DNA of 7,866 nt from an uncultured Pseudomonadota bacterium (lineage in GTDB: Bacteria; Myxococcota_A; UBA796; GCA-2862545), in the NCBI GenBank assembly GCA_937891875.1, contig CALATR010000554.1:1-7866 (forward strand), given 5' to 3'. The translations under genes were made by a program, and so were the position numbers. Positions 1 to 6,357 of this stretch are shown piece after piece. Within the stretch, counting starts at the first letter, position 1. Every line of letters begins with the position of its first letter. Under the pieces are notes generated by a model. The model did not search any database, was not told the DNA's origin, and saw only the letters and a list, made by a program, of their open reading frames with translations.

Positions 1-52
1 CCGCCAGACGATCCCCGCCCCGCCACGATCCCACCCGCAGCGACCCGACCCC

Positions 53-1039
53 TCACACCCCGACCGTCTCCCGCTTCTCCAGCAACCGCCGCTGCAGCTC
101 CTCGAGGTTGCGCGTCGGCAGGCCGGCCGCCTGGATGTCCGCGATCCGCTGGGCCAGCAGGACCGGGGTCTGGTCAGCGATCTTCGTGTAGTGCACGCGG
201 AAGAAGGCCTCGAAGTCCAGCGGGGCGAGGGGCAGGATGTGGCGCAGGGCGAAGCCCAGCATCCCGGGGCCCAGGGTGCGCTGGAACAGCGGCGTGCGCT
301 TGCCCGTCTTCCGCTCGGCCCAGGCCCAGCTCTCCCGCATGCAGGAGATGGCCAGCTGGAGCAGGGCCCGGTCTGCGGACAACGCGCGCATCGACCAGCC
401 GGAGAGCTCGAACGGGATGACGACGTTCGCCAGGATCGGACCGGCGAATGCCTGATCCGCGTGGATGTCCTCCCGCGCCGTGGACGGCCCACCGCCCGCG
501 TTCATGACCTGCACCAGGGGGGCGACCCGGGCGTCGGGGCCGGAGAAGCCGAGCTTGCTGCCCCAGGGCACCCAGAAGCCCTGACCGGGCTCGGGCAGAT
601 CCTGGCCGGGGAGGGGAGCGGGCCAGGCCACCAGGCTGATGAGGCCCCACACGACCTGATCCCGCGGGGCGCGGGCGAACACGTACTCGGGGACCGACGT
701 ACCGGGCTGCAGGGAGACCAGGGTCGCGTCGCCGAGGCCGGCGCACAGCTGGTCGAACCACGCGCTGCCGAACATCGCGGTGGCGGACGTGGCGACGCAG
801 TAGACGTCGGCCTGCAGGGCGAGCGCCTCCTCGACGGAGGTCACGAGCTCGTAGTCCTTCCACTGTACCGGCACCGGGCGCTGCTTCGCCGGGCGGTTCC
901 ACGGGTAGAGCACGACGCCGTCCCGCAGGCTCTCGACGTGGCTGGGCTTGACCTGGTAGGTGACGCGGGCGCCGCCGCGCTGGAGGAAGTACCCGTAGGA
1001 CTGGCCGACCGAGCCCGCTCCGATCACCACCACGTGCAT
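53..1039 (-). CDS. Ketopantoate reductase (ApbA/PanE) superfamily oxidoreductase
   Basis: The 328-residue product opens directly with a Rossmann dinucleotide-binding strand-turn-helix: GAGSVG at residues 7-12 follows a run of V and I residues and leads into an amphipathic helix. K31 follows beta-2 and is suited to the NADPH 2'-phosphate. Length and domain plan (N-terminal NAD(P) domain to about residue 185, helical C-terminal domain after it) fit the 2-dehydropantoate 2-reductase superfamily. The ATG at 1039 is supported by a perfect GGAGG four bases upstream. The Lys that true ketopantoate reductases carry in the first C-terminal helix (a K-x-x-x-N context) is not evident; the comparable stretch reads PILAN (201-205). 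No pantothenate gene is nearby. I infer a related NAD(P)H-dependent reductase with another substrate rather than PanE. Family confidence is good; the reaction is unknown. Confidence 0.82.
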   Translation of the reverse strand: MHVVVIGAGSVGQSYGYFLQRGGARVTYQVKPSHVESLRDGVVLYPWNRPAKQRPVPVQWKDYELVTSVEEALALQADVYCVATSATAMFGSAWFDQLCAGLGDATLVSLQPGTSVPEYVFARAPRDQVVWGLISLVAWPAPLPGQDLPEPGQGFWVPWGSKLGFSGPDARVAPLVQVMNAGGGPSTAREDIHADQAFAGPILANVVIPFELSGWSMRALSADRALLQLAISCMRESWAWAERKTGKRTPLFQRTLGPGMLGFALRHILPLAPLDFEAFFRVHYTKIADQTPVLLAQRIADIQAAGLPTRNLEELQRRLLEKRETVGV

Positions 1040-1043
1040 GCCG

Positions 1044-1048
1044 CCTCC
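1044..1048 (-). promoter_or_regulatory. Ribosome binding site of the ketopantoate-reductase-like gene
   Basis: GGAGG on the minus strand ends four bases before the ATG at 1039. It fixes that start codon. Confidence 0.7.
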
Positions 1049-1059
1049 ACCCCTTCACG

Positions 1060-1072
1060 GCCGGGGACCGGC
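1060..1072. other. 13-nt palindrome in the divergent gap
   Basis: GCCGG-GGA-CCGGC lies in the 67-nt space between two divergently read genes (starts at 1039 and 1107). It could be an operator serving both. In DNA this GC-rich a short palindrome is easily found by chance, and no convincing -10/-35 elements are visible beside it. Confidence 0.2.
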
Positions 1073-1096
1073 GCGCTGGCGGCGGGCCGATAACGC

Positions 1097-1100
1097 GGAG
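1097..1100 (+). promoter_or_regulatory. Ribosome binding site deciding the start at 1107
   Basis: GGAG lies six bases before the ATG at 1107. The same frame is open back to an ATG at 1038, but that longer form would add a Pro/Arg-rich leader of 23 residues, lacks this site and would overlap the start of the divergent gene. The 1107 start is therefore preferred. Confidence 0.65.
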
Positions 1101-1106
1101 AACACG

Positions 1107-1922
1107 ATGGGCGAGGCAGCGCGACTTCGAGTCACCGGGCAGGGGCCGCCGATGCTGCTGCTGCATGGCAACCCCGACACCGGCGCGATGTGGAACCCGG
1201 TCGTGGAGCGCCTGCAGGATCGCTTCACCTGCCTGGTGCCCGACCTGCCTGGCTTCGGCGGATCTTCGGCTTGTGACGCGGACATCACCACGGTGGGCAT
1301 GGCGGACTGGAGCGCGCGCGTGCTCGACCAGGCCGGCGTCGACGGGCCCGTGCACGTGGTCGCCCACGACTTCGGTGGGCCCTACGGCTGCGCGTTTGCC
1401 GTCGTGCACGAGGACCGCCTGGCCTCGGTCACCCTGACCAACACGCTCTTCTTCCGCGGCCTGCGCTGGCACTTCTGGGCGCGGGTCTGGCGCACGCCGA
1501 TCCTCGGAGAGCTGGCCACGCTGACCACGCCCTACCCGCTGTTCCGCCGGGAGGTCCTGCGCGGCAGCCCCCGGCTGCCCGAGCACCACATCCGATCGTC
1601 GTTCGCGGCCATGACCCCGGCCACCCGCCGCCACGTGCTGAAGCTCTACCGCGCCCACCCCACCGATATCTTCGAGCGCCCCGTGCCCGGCCGGGACCAG
1701 TCGTGGGCCGACGCCTTTCGCGCGGTCGCCCGCCGGGTGCCCAGCCAGGTGCTGTGGGGCGAGCTCGACCCGTACCTGACCTCCGACAACGCCGATCGCT
1801 TCGACGCCCAGCGGGTCGTGCGCTTCCCAGACCTCGGCCACTGGGCCGCCGCGGAGGGGCCGGACGCGTTCTGCGAGGCGCTGGTGGCGGGGCTCGTCGC
1901 GCAGGGGGCGGTCGAGGGGTGA
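1107..1922 (+). CDS. Alpha/beta hydrolase with Asp nucleophile (haloalkane dehalogenase / epoxide hydrolase-like)
   Basis: From the ATG at 1107 the product is 271 residues, normal for a soluble alpha/beta hydrolase with a cap domain. Visible landmarks are the oxyanion loop HGNPDT (20-25), the beta-4 segment PDLPGFGGS (45-53), the nucleophile elbow AHDFGG (86-91) with D88 where lipases and esterases have Ser, a cap region at about 115-205, the likely catalytic acid D221 in WGELDPYL, and the general base H245 in DLGHW. An Asp nucleophile with His and a second acid defines the haloalkane dehalogenase / epoxide hydrolase / haloacetate dehalogenase group, which works through an ester intermediate. 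The residue after D88 is Phe; haloalkane dehalogenases normally have a halide-binding Trp there, so dehalogenation cannot be assumed. No signal peptide is seen, so it is probably cytoplasmic. The gene converges on another hydrolase gene, with 15 nt between the stops. Confidence 0.85.
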   Translation: MGEAARLRVTGQGPPMLLLHGNPDTGAMWNPVVERLQDRFTCLVPDLPGFGGSSACDADITTVGMADWSARVLDQAGVDGPVHVVAHDFGGPYGCAFAVVHEDRLASVTLTNTLFFRGLRWHFWARVWRTPILGELATLTTPYPLFRREVLRGSPRLPEHHIRSSFAAMTPATRRHVLKLYRAHPTDIFERPVPGRDQSWADAFRAVARRVPSQVLWGELDPYLTSDNADRFDAQRVVRFPDLGHWAAAEGPDAFCEALVAGLVAQGAVEG

Positions 1923-1937
1923 CCGCCAGGGGTCAGG

Positions 1938-2738
1938 TCAGGGAAGTGCGGCCAGGAACGCCCGGACCTCGTCGTCCCAGCTGGTGGGCAGGGTCTGGTT
2001 GTGGGTGTAGCCCTCGTGCACGACGAAGCGCTGGTCGCGGCCGATCGCGTGGTGCAGGCGCTCGCCGATGTGGAACGGGATCACCTCGTCGACCGTTCCG
2101 TGGGTCTGCAGGACCGGGCCGCGGTACCGGCGCATGGCGGCCGCGCTGTCGAGGGGCTCGGAGAGCAGGTGGCCGAGGCCCGGAATGGGCACGCGCAGGG
2201 CGGTCATGTCCTTCAGCGAGCTGAACGTGTTGACCAGGATGAGGGCGCGGGCCCCGTCGCGGTCGGCGACGGCACAGCTCACGCCACCACCCAGGCTGCG
2301 TCCGTGGAGGATCAGCTGGTCGCGGGGCACGCCGGTGCGATCCGCGAGGAAGGCGGCGGCGGCGCGACCGTCCTGCTCCACGCCGCGCAGGGAGGGGGAC
2401 CCCTCGCTCTTGCCGTAGCCGCGGTAGTCGTAGAGCAGGGTGGGGCAGCCGGACAGGCGGGCGACCCGGAGCAGCTGGGGGCCGCGGCTGGCGACGTCGC
2501 CCGCGTTGCCGTGGGACATGAGCACGGCGCAGTCGCCCTCGCCGGGCACGAACCAGCCGTGCAGGGTGCTGCCGTCCGCGGTCGGGAAGCGCACCTCCTC
2601 GATGCCTGTGTCCGCAGGTGGGTGATCGGCGGAGGGTGCGCCTGGGAACAGGATCATCGCTCGCTCGACCTGGCGCAGCACCGGACCTCCCACGGCCATG
2701 GGAGCCACCAGCACCAGCGCGGCGAGCATGCCGGCCAA
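1938..2738 (-). CDS. Alpha/beta hydrolase, serine type (BEM46/ABHD13-like), membrane-anchored or exported
   Basis: The 266-residue product has a complete Ser hydrolase set: oxyanion loop HGNAG (76-80), strand motif YDYRGYGKSEG (103-113), nucleophile elbow GRSLG (146-150) with S148, catalytic D217 in HGTVDEVIP and H246 in EGYTHNQ. The HGNAG plus YDYRGYG combination is typical of BEM46/ABHD13-type serine hydrolases. Residues 1-20 are hydrophobic (AGMLAALVLVAPMAVGG), consistent with a signal anchor or signal peptide and periplasmic action. The start is uncertain: TTG at 2738 is given, ATG at 2729 is in frame, and neither has a Shine-Dalgarno sequence. A CTG at 2759 has a perfect GGAGG five bases upstream and would add an LTRTRAL leader giving the usual basic n-region. 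It is the last gene of the probable receptor-P450-hydrolase operon, following the P450 stop (TAG, 2781-2783) by 21-42 nt. The substrate is unknown; it may act on the oxidised product or on an ester linked to it. Confidence 0.85.
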   Translation of the reverse strand: MAGMLAALVLVAPMAVGGPVLRQVERAMILFPGAPSADHPPADTGIEEVRFPTADGSTLHGWFVPGEGDCAVLMSHGNAGDVASRGPQLLRVARLSGCPTLLYDYRGYGKSEGSPSLRGVEQDGRAAAAFLADRTGVPRDQLILHGRSLGGGVSCAVADRDGARALILVNTFSSLKDMTALRVPIPGLGHLLSEPLDSAAAMRRYRGPVLQTHGTVDEVIPFHIGERLHHAIGRDQRFVVHEGYTHNQTLPTSWDDEVRAFLAALP

Positions 2739-2764
2739 CAGCGCACGGGTTCGGGTCAGGGCGG

Positions 2765-2769
2765 CCTCC
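2765..2769 (-). promoter_or_regulatory. Strong Shine-Dalgarno placed for a CTG start
   Basis: GGAGG on the minus strand sits five bases before a CTG at 2759, in frame with the serine hydrolase. No ATG, GTG or TTG lies at a useful distance, so either CTG is the initiation codon or the match is fortuitous. The site lies just after the P450 stop codon, which suits a tightly packed operon. Confidence 0.4.
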
Positions 2770-2780
2770 GTGGGCCTCGC

Positions 2781-3194
2781 CTATACCACCCGGTCGGCTC
2801 CGGCGAAGTCGCTGGGCAGTCCCAGGCTGCGGGTCGGCTCGACGCGCACGTCCATGACGATGGGGCTCGCGGGCATGAGGCCCAGGCGCGCCTCGGGCAC
2901 GAGTCCGACGCCGGGGGCCAGCTCGAAGCGGGCGACCCGGACCAGGGTGGCGAGCATGACCTGCAGCTCGGCGGTGGCGTAGTGGGAGCCGAGGCACTTG
3001 CGGGGCCCGCCGCCGAACGGGATGAAGCTCATCGGCGTCACCGGCTGGTCGAAGCGGTCGGGGTCGAAGCCTTCGGGGTTGGGCCACAGCTCGCGGTCGT
3101 GGTGCACGGCCCACGGGCTGATCAGCACCTGGGTGCCGGCCGGCAAGACGGTGTCGCGCAGCACGATGTCGGTGGTCGCCTCGCGGGTGAAGAG
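2781..3194 (-). CDS. Cytochrome P450, C-terminal (heme-binding) part after the TGA
   Basis: These 137 codons follow the TGA and continue the P450 without a break: R-E-A segment, beta-strand VLPAGTQVLIS, FDPDRF and the heme-ligand loop with Cys. No start codon lies at its beginning; the first possible one is a GTG at 3164 with no ribosome site. It is probably not made as a separate protein. It ends at TAG 2781-2783 after an 18-residue tail beyond the final P450 strand. Confidence 0.6.
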   Translation of the reverse strand, partial: LFTREATTDIVLRDTVLPAGTQVLISPWAVHHDRELWPNPEGFDPDRFDQPVTPMSFIPFGGGPRKCLGSHYATAELQVMLATLVRVARFELAPGVGLVPEARLGLMPASPIVMDVRVEPTRSLGLPSDFAGADRVV

Positions 3195-3197
3195 TCA
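3195..3197 (-). other. In-frame TGA replacing the conserved Trp of the P450
   Basis: The plus strand reads tca; one base different (cca) would give TGG (Trp), the usual residue after the ExxRLxPPx segment. Genes in this window end with TGA (1920-1922, 1938-1940, 4125-4127, 7528-7530) and encode Trp with TGG, so a general reassignment of TGA to Trp is not supported. Confidence 0.9.
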
Positions 3198-4100
3198 GCT
3201 GGGCGGGAACAGGCGCATGGTCTCGGAGACGATGTTGCGGTTGAGGGTCATCGCGGGCAGATCTGCCCCCTGCACCCTGCGATCTCCGCAACGAGCACCC
3301 ACCTCGGCGCGGTGGCGCCGGGCGACGTCGGGGTGGCGTGAGAGCAGGCCCAGGGCGAAGAGCAGGGCGGTCGCGCTGGTCTCGTAGCCGCCGACGAAGA
3401 TCGTCATGACCTCGTCGCGGAGCTCCTGGTCGGTGAGCTGGCCGCCGTCCTCGTGCCGGGCGGCGATGAGCATGGCCAGCAGGCTGCCGTCGTCGCCGGT
3501 GCGTCGCTTCTCGCCGATCAGCTCCCACAGGGTGTCGGCGATGGTCTGGCGGGCGTCTTCGACCTCGAGCGGCACCTCCTTGTCGACGAAGCGATCGGCG
3601 AGGAAGGCGAAGATGGTCTCCCAGGCGTCGATCAGCTCGCCCATGCGCTCGTCGACGCTGGCCTTGAAGAGGTTGTGCACGGTCAGCTCGACGAAGAGCG
3701 AGAGCAGGGCGGGGCGCAGGTCCTGGCGGCCGACCCGGATCCAGCGGTTCGCGTGGTCGACGGTGCGCTCGACGACGGCGTCGTAGATGGCCTCGATCTG
3801 GCGCTTCTTGAAGGCGGGCTGCACCAGGCGGCGGCGCTGCTTCCAGTCGTCGCCGTCGAGCAGCAGCGAGCCCCTCCCGAGCATGCCGGCCATGCGCTGG
3901 GCGGCGCGGCCCTTGCGGAAGCTGCGGAAGTCGCTGACCAGGATCTGCTCGATGAGGGCGGGGTCGCTGACCAGGACGGCGTCGTCACCCAGCGCGGTCA
4001 GGCCGTCTCCCGCGAGATCCAGCACGGTGGTCAGGTTCAGGGGCTGCACGCACACCTCGGGGCCGAGAGTTCGGGCCTCCATCGGTCGGAGGGTGCGCAC
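3195..4100 (-). CDS. Cytochrome P450, N-terminal part ending at the TGA
   Basis: These 301 sense codons run from GTG 4100 to the TGA at 3195-3197 and cover helices A to K, including the C-helix W/R pair, the oxygen-activation motif of helix I and the ExxR motif. Without the downstream part the product has no thiolate ligand and cannot be a working P450. The only way to a functional enzyme from this reading is suppression of the TGA or correction of the base call. Confidence 0.6.
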   Translation of the reverse strand: MRTLRPMEARTLGPEVCVQPLNLTTVLDLAGDGLTALGDDAVLVSDPALIEQILVSDFRSFRKGRAAQRMAGMLGRGSLLLDGDDWKQRRRLVQPAFKKRQIEAIYDAVVERTVDHANRWIRVGRQDLRPALLSLFVELTVHNLFKASVDERMGELIDAWETIFAFLADRFVDKEVPLEVEDARQTIADTLWELIGEKRRTGDDGSLLAMLIAARHEDGGQLTDQELRDEVMTIFVGGYETSATALLFALGLLSRHPDVARRHRAEVGARCGDRRVQGADLPAMTLNRNIVSETMRLFPPS

Positions 4101-4124
4101 CTTGAGGCGAATCCGCCCCGGACC

Positions 4125-6293
4125 TCAGAAGCCGACCTCCACGCCGACCAGCACGGAGCGGCCCTCTCCGCGGTGCTGCTCCGGGTACCGGGGCTGGGGG
4201 GCGGCCGGATCGCCGACCACCCGGTCCACCTCGTCGCGGTAGACGGCGGTCTCGTAGGGCGTGTCGAGCAGGTTGCGGATGGTGGCCTGCACGCCGATGT
4301 TCTTCTGCTTGCCCAGGTTGCGGGCGTAGACCGTGCCGTGGAGCAGGCCGAAGGGCGCGCCGTCGTTCAGCCCGGAGCTGGGGGTCCAGTCGGTGCGCGG
4401 GCGGCTGCCGTAGACCTCGCCCAGCACGGTCGCGCTCCAGGTGTCGTTGGCCCGCACGGTGACGTGGCCCTTCACCATGTGCGGCGGCATCTCGTACTGC
4501 TGGCGACCGGCGTAGGGGCCCTCGTTGGTGTACCGCCCCCAGGTGAACGCGTAGGCCAGGCGCGCCTCGAGGATGGAGTATCGACCGATGATCTCGGCGC
4601 GTCCCGTGGCCAGCGACAGGGCGCCGGGCAGGTTCTGGTACTGGTTGGGTGGGCTGACCTTGTCGATCTCCACGGTCAAGGTCGAGAACGAGCCGGCACC
4701 GCGCAGGGTGATGCCGTCCACGGGGCTGGCCTCGACCTCCACGTCCACGGTGTCGATCTGCTCGGGGCGCAGGTCCAGGGAGCCGTTGCTGAAGGGGTAG
4801 AAGCCGTCGGCGTCGGGGGAGGACTGGACCAGGGTCTCGCGCACGTTGGCGTGGCGGAACGCGCGTCCGTACAGGACCTTGGCGTTGACCTGGGGCACCG
4901 GGTTGAGCACCAGACCGACCCGGGGACTGACCAGCAGGCGGAAGGCGTCCTTGGTGCCGTCGTCGGTCTCGTTGGCGGGGAAGCGCTTGTCCAGGCGCCC
5001 ACCCAGGGTCAGCTCGGCCTGGGGGCCGATGGTCCAGGTGTGGGCGGCGTAGGCGTGGCCGTTGCGCAGGTGCGAGCCGGTGGGGGCGCGGAAGGCGGAC
5101 GCCTCGCCCTCGGTCGAGAAGTTCTCGAAGGCGACGTCCTGGAGCAGGAGCACGGTGGTCTGGTCGAAGCCGATGCCGCCGACCAGCACGTGATCGGCAT
5201 GGGGGCGGGCCTCGGCGTCGACCGATGCGCTCCACAGGCGGGTCGCCTTGTCGGTCTCGACCAGGGTCAGGTCGAGGGTGTCGATGCTGCCGTTCTCGTC
5301 GGTGCCCTCGGACCAGAAGCCGTACAGTCCGGGGTTGTCGTGACGCTGGGAGGTGAGCCGCGGCGAGATCCGCAGTCCCGGGGTCGGCTTGATGTCGTAG
5401 CGCACGTCGACCACGGTGGCGGCGTAGAAGAGGCCGAAGCCGTCCAGATCGTTGGCGAAGACGTCGAACAGGTCGTCCTGCTCCTGGGTCAGGTAGCTGT
5501 GGCGGTAGTCGATGTGCTGGATGCGGGCGGTGAGGTTCTCGATCTGCACCGTGGCGCCGGCAGCGATGCCGCGCTTGGGGTCTTCGCCGCGCACGTCGCG
5601 CCGGCCGCGGGGGGTGACGTCGATGCCGAGGCCGTCCTGGGAGAGCACCCGCCCGTAGACCGACGCCTCCACCGGCACGCCCATCACCTTGCCGGAGTCC
5701 CCGGCGGTGACGCCGATGTCGACCCGATCCCCCGAGCCGACCAGCGCGCGGACCTTGCCACCCTTCAGGTCCGCGCCGTCCCAGGTGACGACGTTGATGA
5801 CGCCCGCGAAGGCATTCGTGCCGTAGATCGCCGATCCTGGGCCCTCGATGAGCTCGATCTGGCGCACGTGGTGCAGCGGCAGGTAGTCGTCGATCCAGGC
5901 GTGGGTGTAGACGCCGTCGTAGAGCGGCACGCCGTCGACCAGCAGCAGGATCTTGTTGTTGTCGGCGCTCACGACGCCCCGGAGCGCGACCAGCTTGCGG
6001 CCCTCCTGGGCGGTCCAGACGTAGGCTCCGGGCAGGTCGCGGAAGGCGTCGCTGATGGTGCGGTAGCCGCGCTCGCGGATCTGCTGGGCGTCGATGACGG
6101 TGACGACGTTGGGCGCCTTCTTGGGCGACTGGGCGAAGCGGGTGGCGACGGTGACGAGCTTCTGGTCGAAGGCGAAGAACTCGGATTCGTCGGGCTCCCG
6201 GAACGGGTTGCGGCCACCGCCGGCGTGGGCGGCGACGGGCAGGAGTGCAGTCGTGGCTACAGAGGTGGCGAGGAGGAGGAGGGTCGGGCGCAC
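4125..6293 (-). CDS. TonB-dependent outer-membrane receptor
   Basis: The 722-residue protein has a Sec signal peptide (hydrophobic core at about 4-21, likely cleavage after A24 in AAHA|GGG), a TonB-box-like KLVTVAT at 45-51, and a full plug domain from about 58 to 155. The plug contains VVTVIDAQQI, DAFRDLPG, the LLLVDGVPLYD strand-turn, and the hallmark IELIEGPGSAIYGTNAFAGVINVVT near its end. The rest is a beta-barrel rich in alternating aromatic and polar strands, with NLLDTPYE in the last strands and a terminal Phe (EVGF), the outer-membrane assembly signal. Length is normal. It should import a scarce ligand (siderophore, heme, cobalamin, sugar or hydrophobic molecule) using TonB energy; the ligand cannot be read from sequence alone. 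The GTG start at 6293 is supported by GGAG five bases upstream. It heads a probable operon with the P450 and serine hydrolase and is divergent from the FIST gene. Confidence 0.93.
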   Translation of the reverse strand: MRPTLLLLATSVATTALLPVAAHAGGGRNPFREPDESEFFAFDQKLVTVATRFAQSPKKAPNVVTVIDAQQIRERGYRTISDAFRDLPGAYVWTAQEGRKLVALRGVVSADNNKILLLVDGVPLYDGVYTHAWIDDYLPLHHVRQIELIEGPGSAIYGTNAFAGVINVVTWDGADLKGGKVRALVGSGDRVDIGVTAGDSGKVMGVPVEASVYGRVLSQDGLGIDVTPRGRRDVRGEDPKRGIAAGATVQIENLTARIQHIDYRHSYLTQEQDDLFDVFANDLDGFGLFYAATVVDVRYDIKPTPGLRISPRLTSQRHDNPGLYGFWSEGTDENGSIDTLDLTLVETDKATRLWSASVDAEARPHADHVLVGGIGFDQTTVLLLQDVAFENFSTEGEASAFRAPTGSHLRNGHAYAAHTWTIGPQAELTLGGRLDKRFPANETDDGTKDAFRLLVSPRVGLVLNPVPQVNAKVLYGRAFRHANVRETLVQSSPDADGFYPFSNGSLDLRPEQIDTVDVEVEASPVDGITLRGAGSFSTLTVEIDKVSPPNQYQNLPGALSLATGRAEIIGRYSILEARLAYAFTWGRYTNEGPYAGRQQYEMPPHMVKGHVTVRANDTWSATVLGEVYGSRPRTDWTPSSGLNDGAPFGLLHGTVYARNLGKQKNIGVQATIRNLLDTPYETAVYRDEVDRVVGDPAAPQPRYPEQHRGEGRSVLVGVEVGF

Positions 6294-6357
6294 GCAAGCT
6301 CCGGGAGCGACGCCAGGGTAGCAGCGGCGGCGTTACGGATGCGCCCGTGGAGGTTGC
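6294..6357. promoter_or_regulatory. Divergent intergenic region between receptor and FIST genes
   Basis: Only 64 nt separate the two starts, so promoters for both directions must overlap here or lie inside the genes. It contains an odd-centred perfect palindrome, GCTCC-G-GGAGC (6298-6308), which overlaps the receptor's Shine-Dalgarno (GGAG on the minus strand, 6299-6302). I see no convincing sigma-70 -10/-35 pair in either direction. Placement invites co-regulation of uptake genes and the putative sensor, but this is inference. Confidence 0.35.
6349..6353 (+). promoter_or_regulatory. Ribosome binding site of the FIST gene
   Basis: GGAGG ends four bases before the ATG at 6358 and fixes this start. 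Confidence 0.7.

Larger units (their letters stand above)
2781..4100 (-). pseudogene. Cytochrome P450, interrupted by one in-frame TGA
   Basis: Read as one frame this is 439 codons, close to the usual length of a soluble bacterial P450. In order: VSDPALIEQIL near 44-54, C-helix WKQRR (W86-R90, heme propionate contact), I-helix GGYETSA (237-243, oxygen activation), K-helix ExxR as ETMR (293-296), FDPDRF (345-350), and the heme loop FGGGPRKCLG (362-371) with C369 as thiolate ligand. Codon 302 is TGA (3195-3197). It falls right after RLFPPS, where P450s normally read RLxPPxW before the R-E-A segment, so one G-to-A change of TGG explains it. Both sides are otherwise intact and in phase, with no other lesion seen, so the mutation is recent or is a sequencing error. 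A truncated product would lack the heme Cys and be inactive. The start is taken as GTG 4100; ATG 4082 is an alternative, and neither has a clear Shine-Dalgarno, which fits translational coupling to the receptor stop 24 nt upstream. The N-terminus is about 30 residues shorter than usual, lacking the proline-rich entry. Confidence 0.85.

Noticed and set aside
174..1841. A 555-codon minus-strand frame opposite the Asp-nucleophile hydrolase and overlapping the reductase
   Set aside because: It has no recognisable motif and an Arg/Gly/Pro-rich composition, and the overlapping genes have family motifs and ribosome sites.
1107..1922. Naming the Asp-nucleophile hydrolase a haloalkane dehalogenase (dhaA/linB type)
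   Set aside because: The Trp next to the nucleophile is replaced by Phe and specificity cannot be read from motifs alone.
1923..1937. Bidirectional terminator between the two convergent hydrolase genes
   Set aside because: The 15-nt gap contains no stem-loop and no T-tract.
3195..3197. Selenocysteine or general TGA-to-Trp recoding as the explanation of the P450 stop
   Set aside because: The expected residue is Trp, not Cys or Sec, and I recognise no SECIS-like element. Genes in the window use TGA as true stop and TGG for Trp, so a point mutation or base-call error is simpler.
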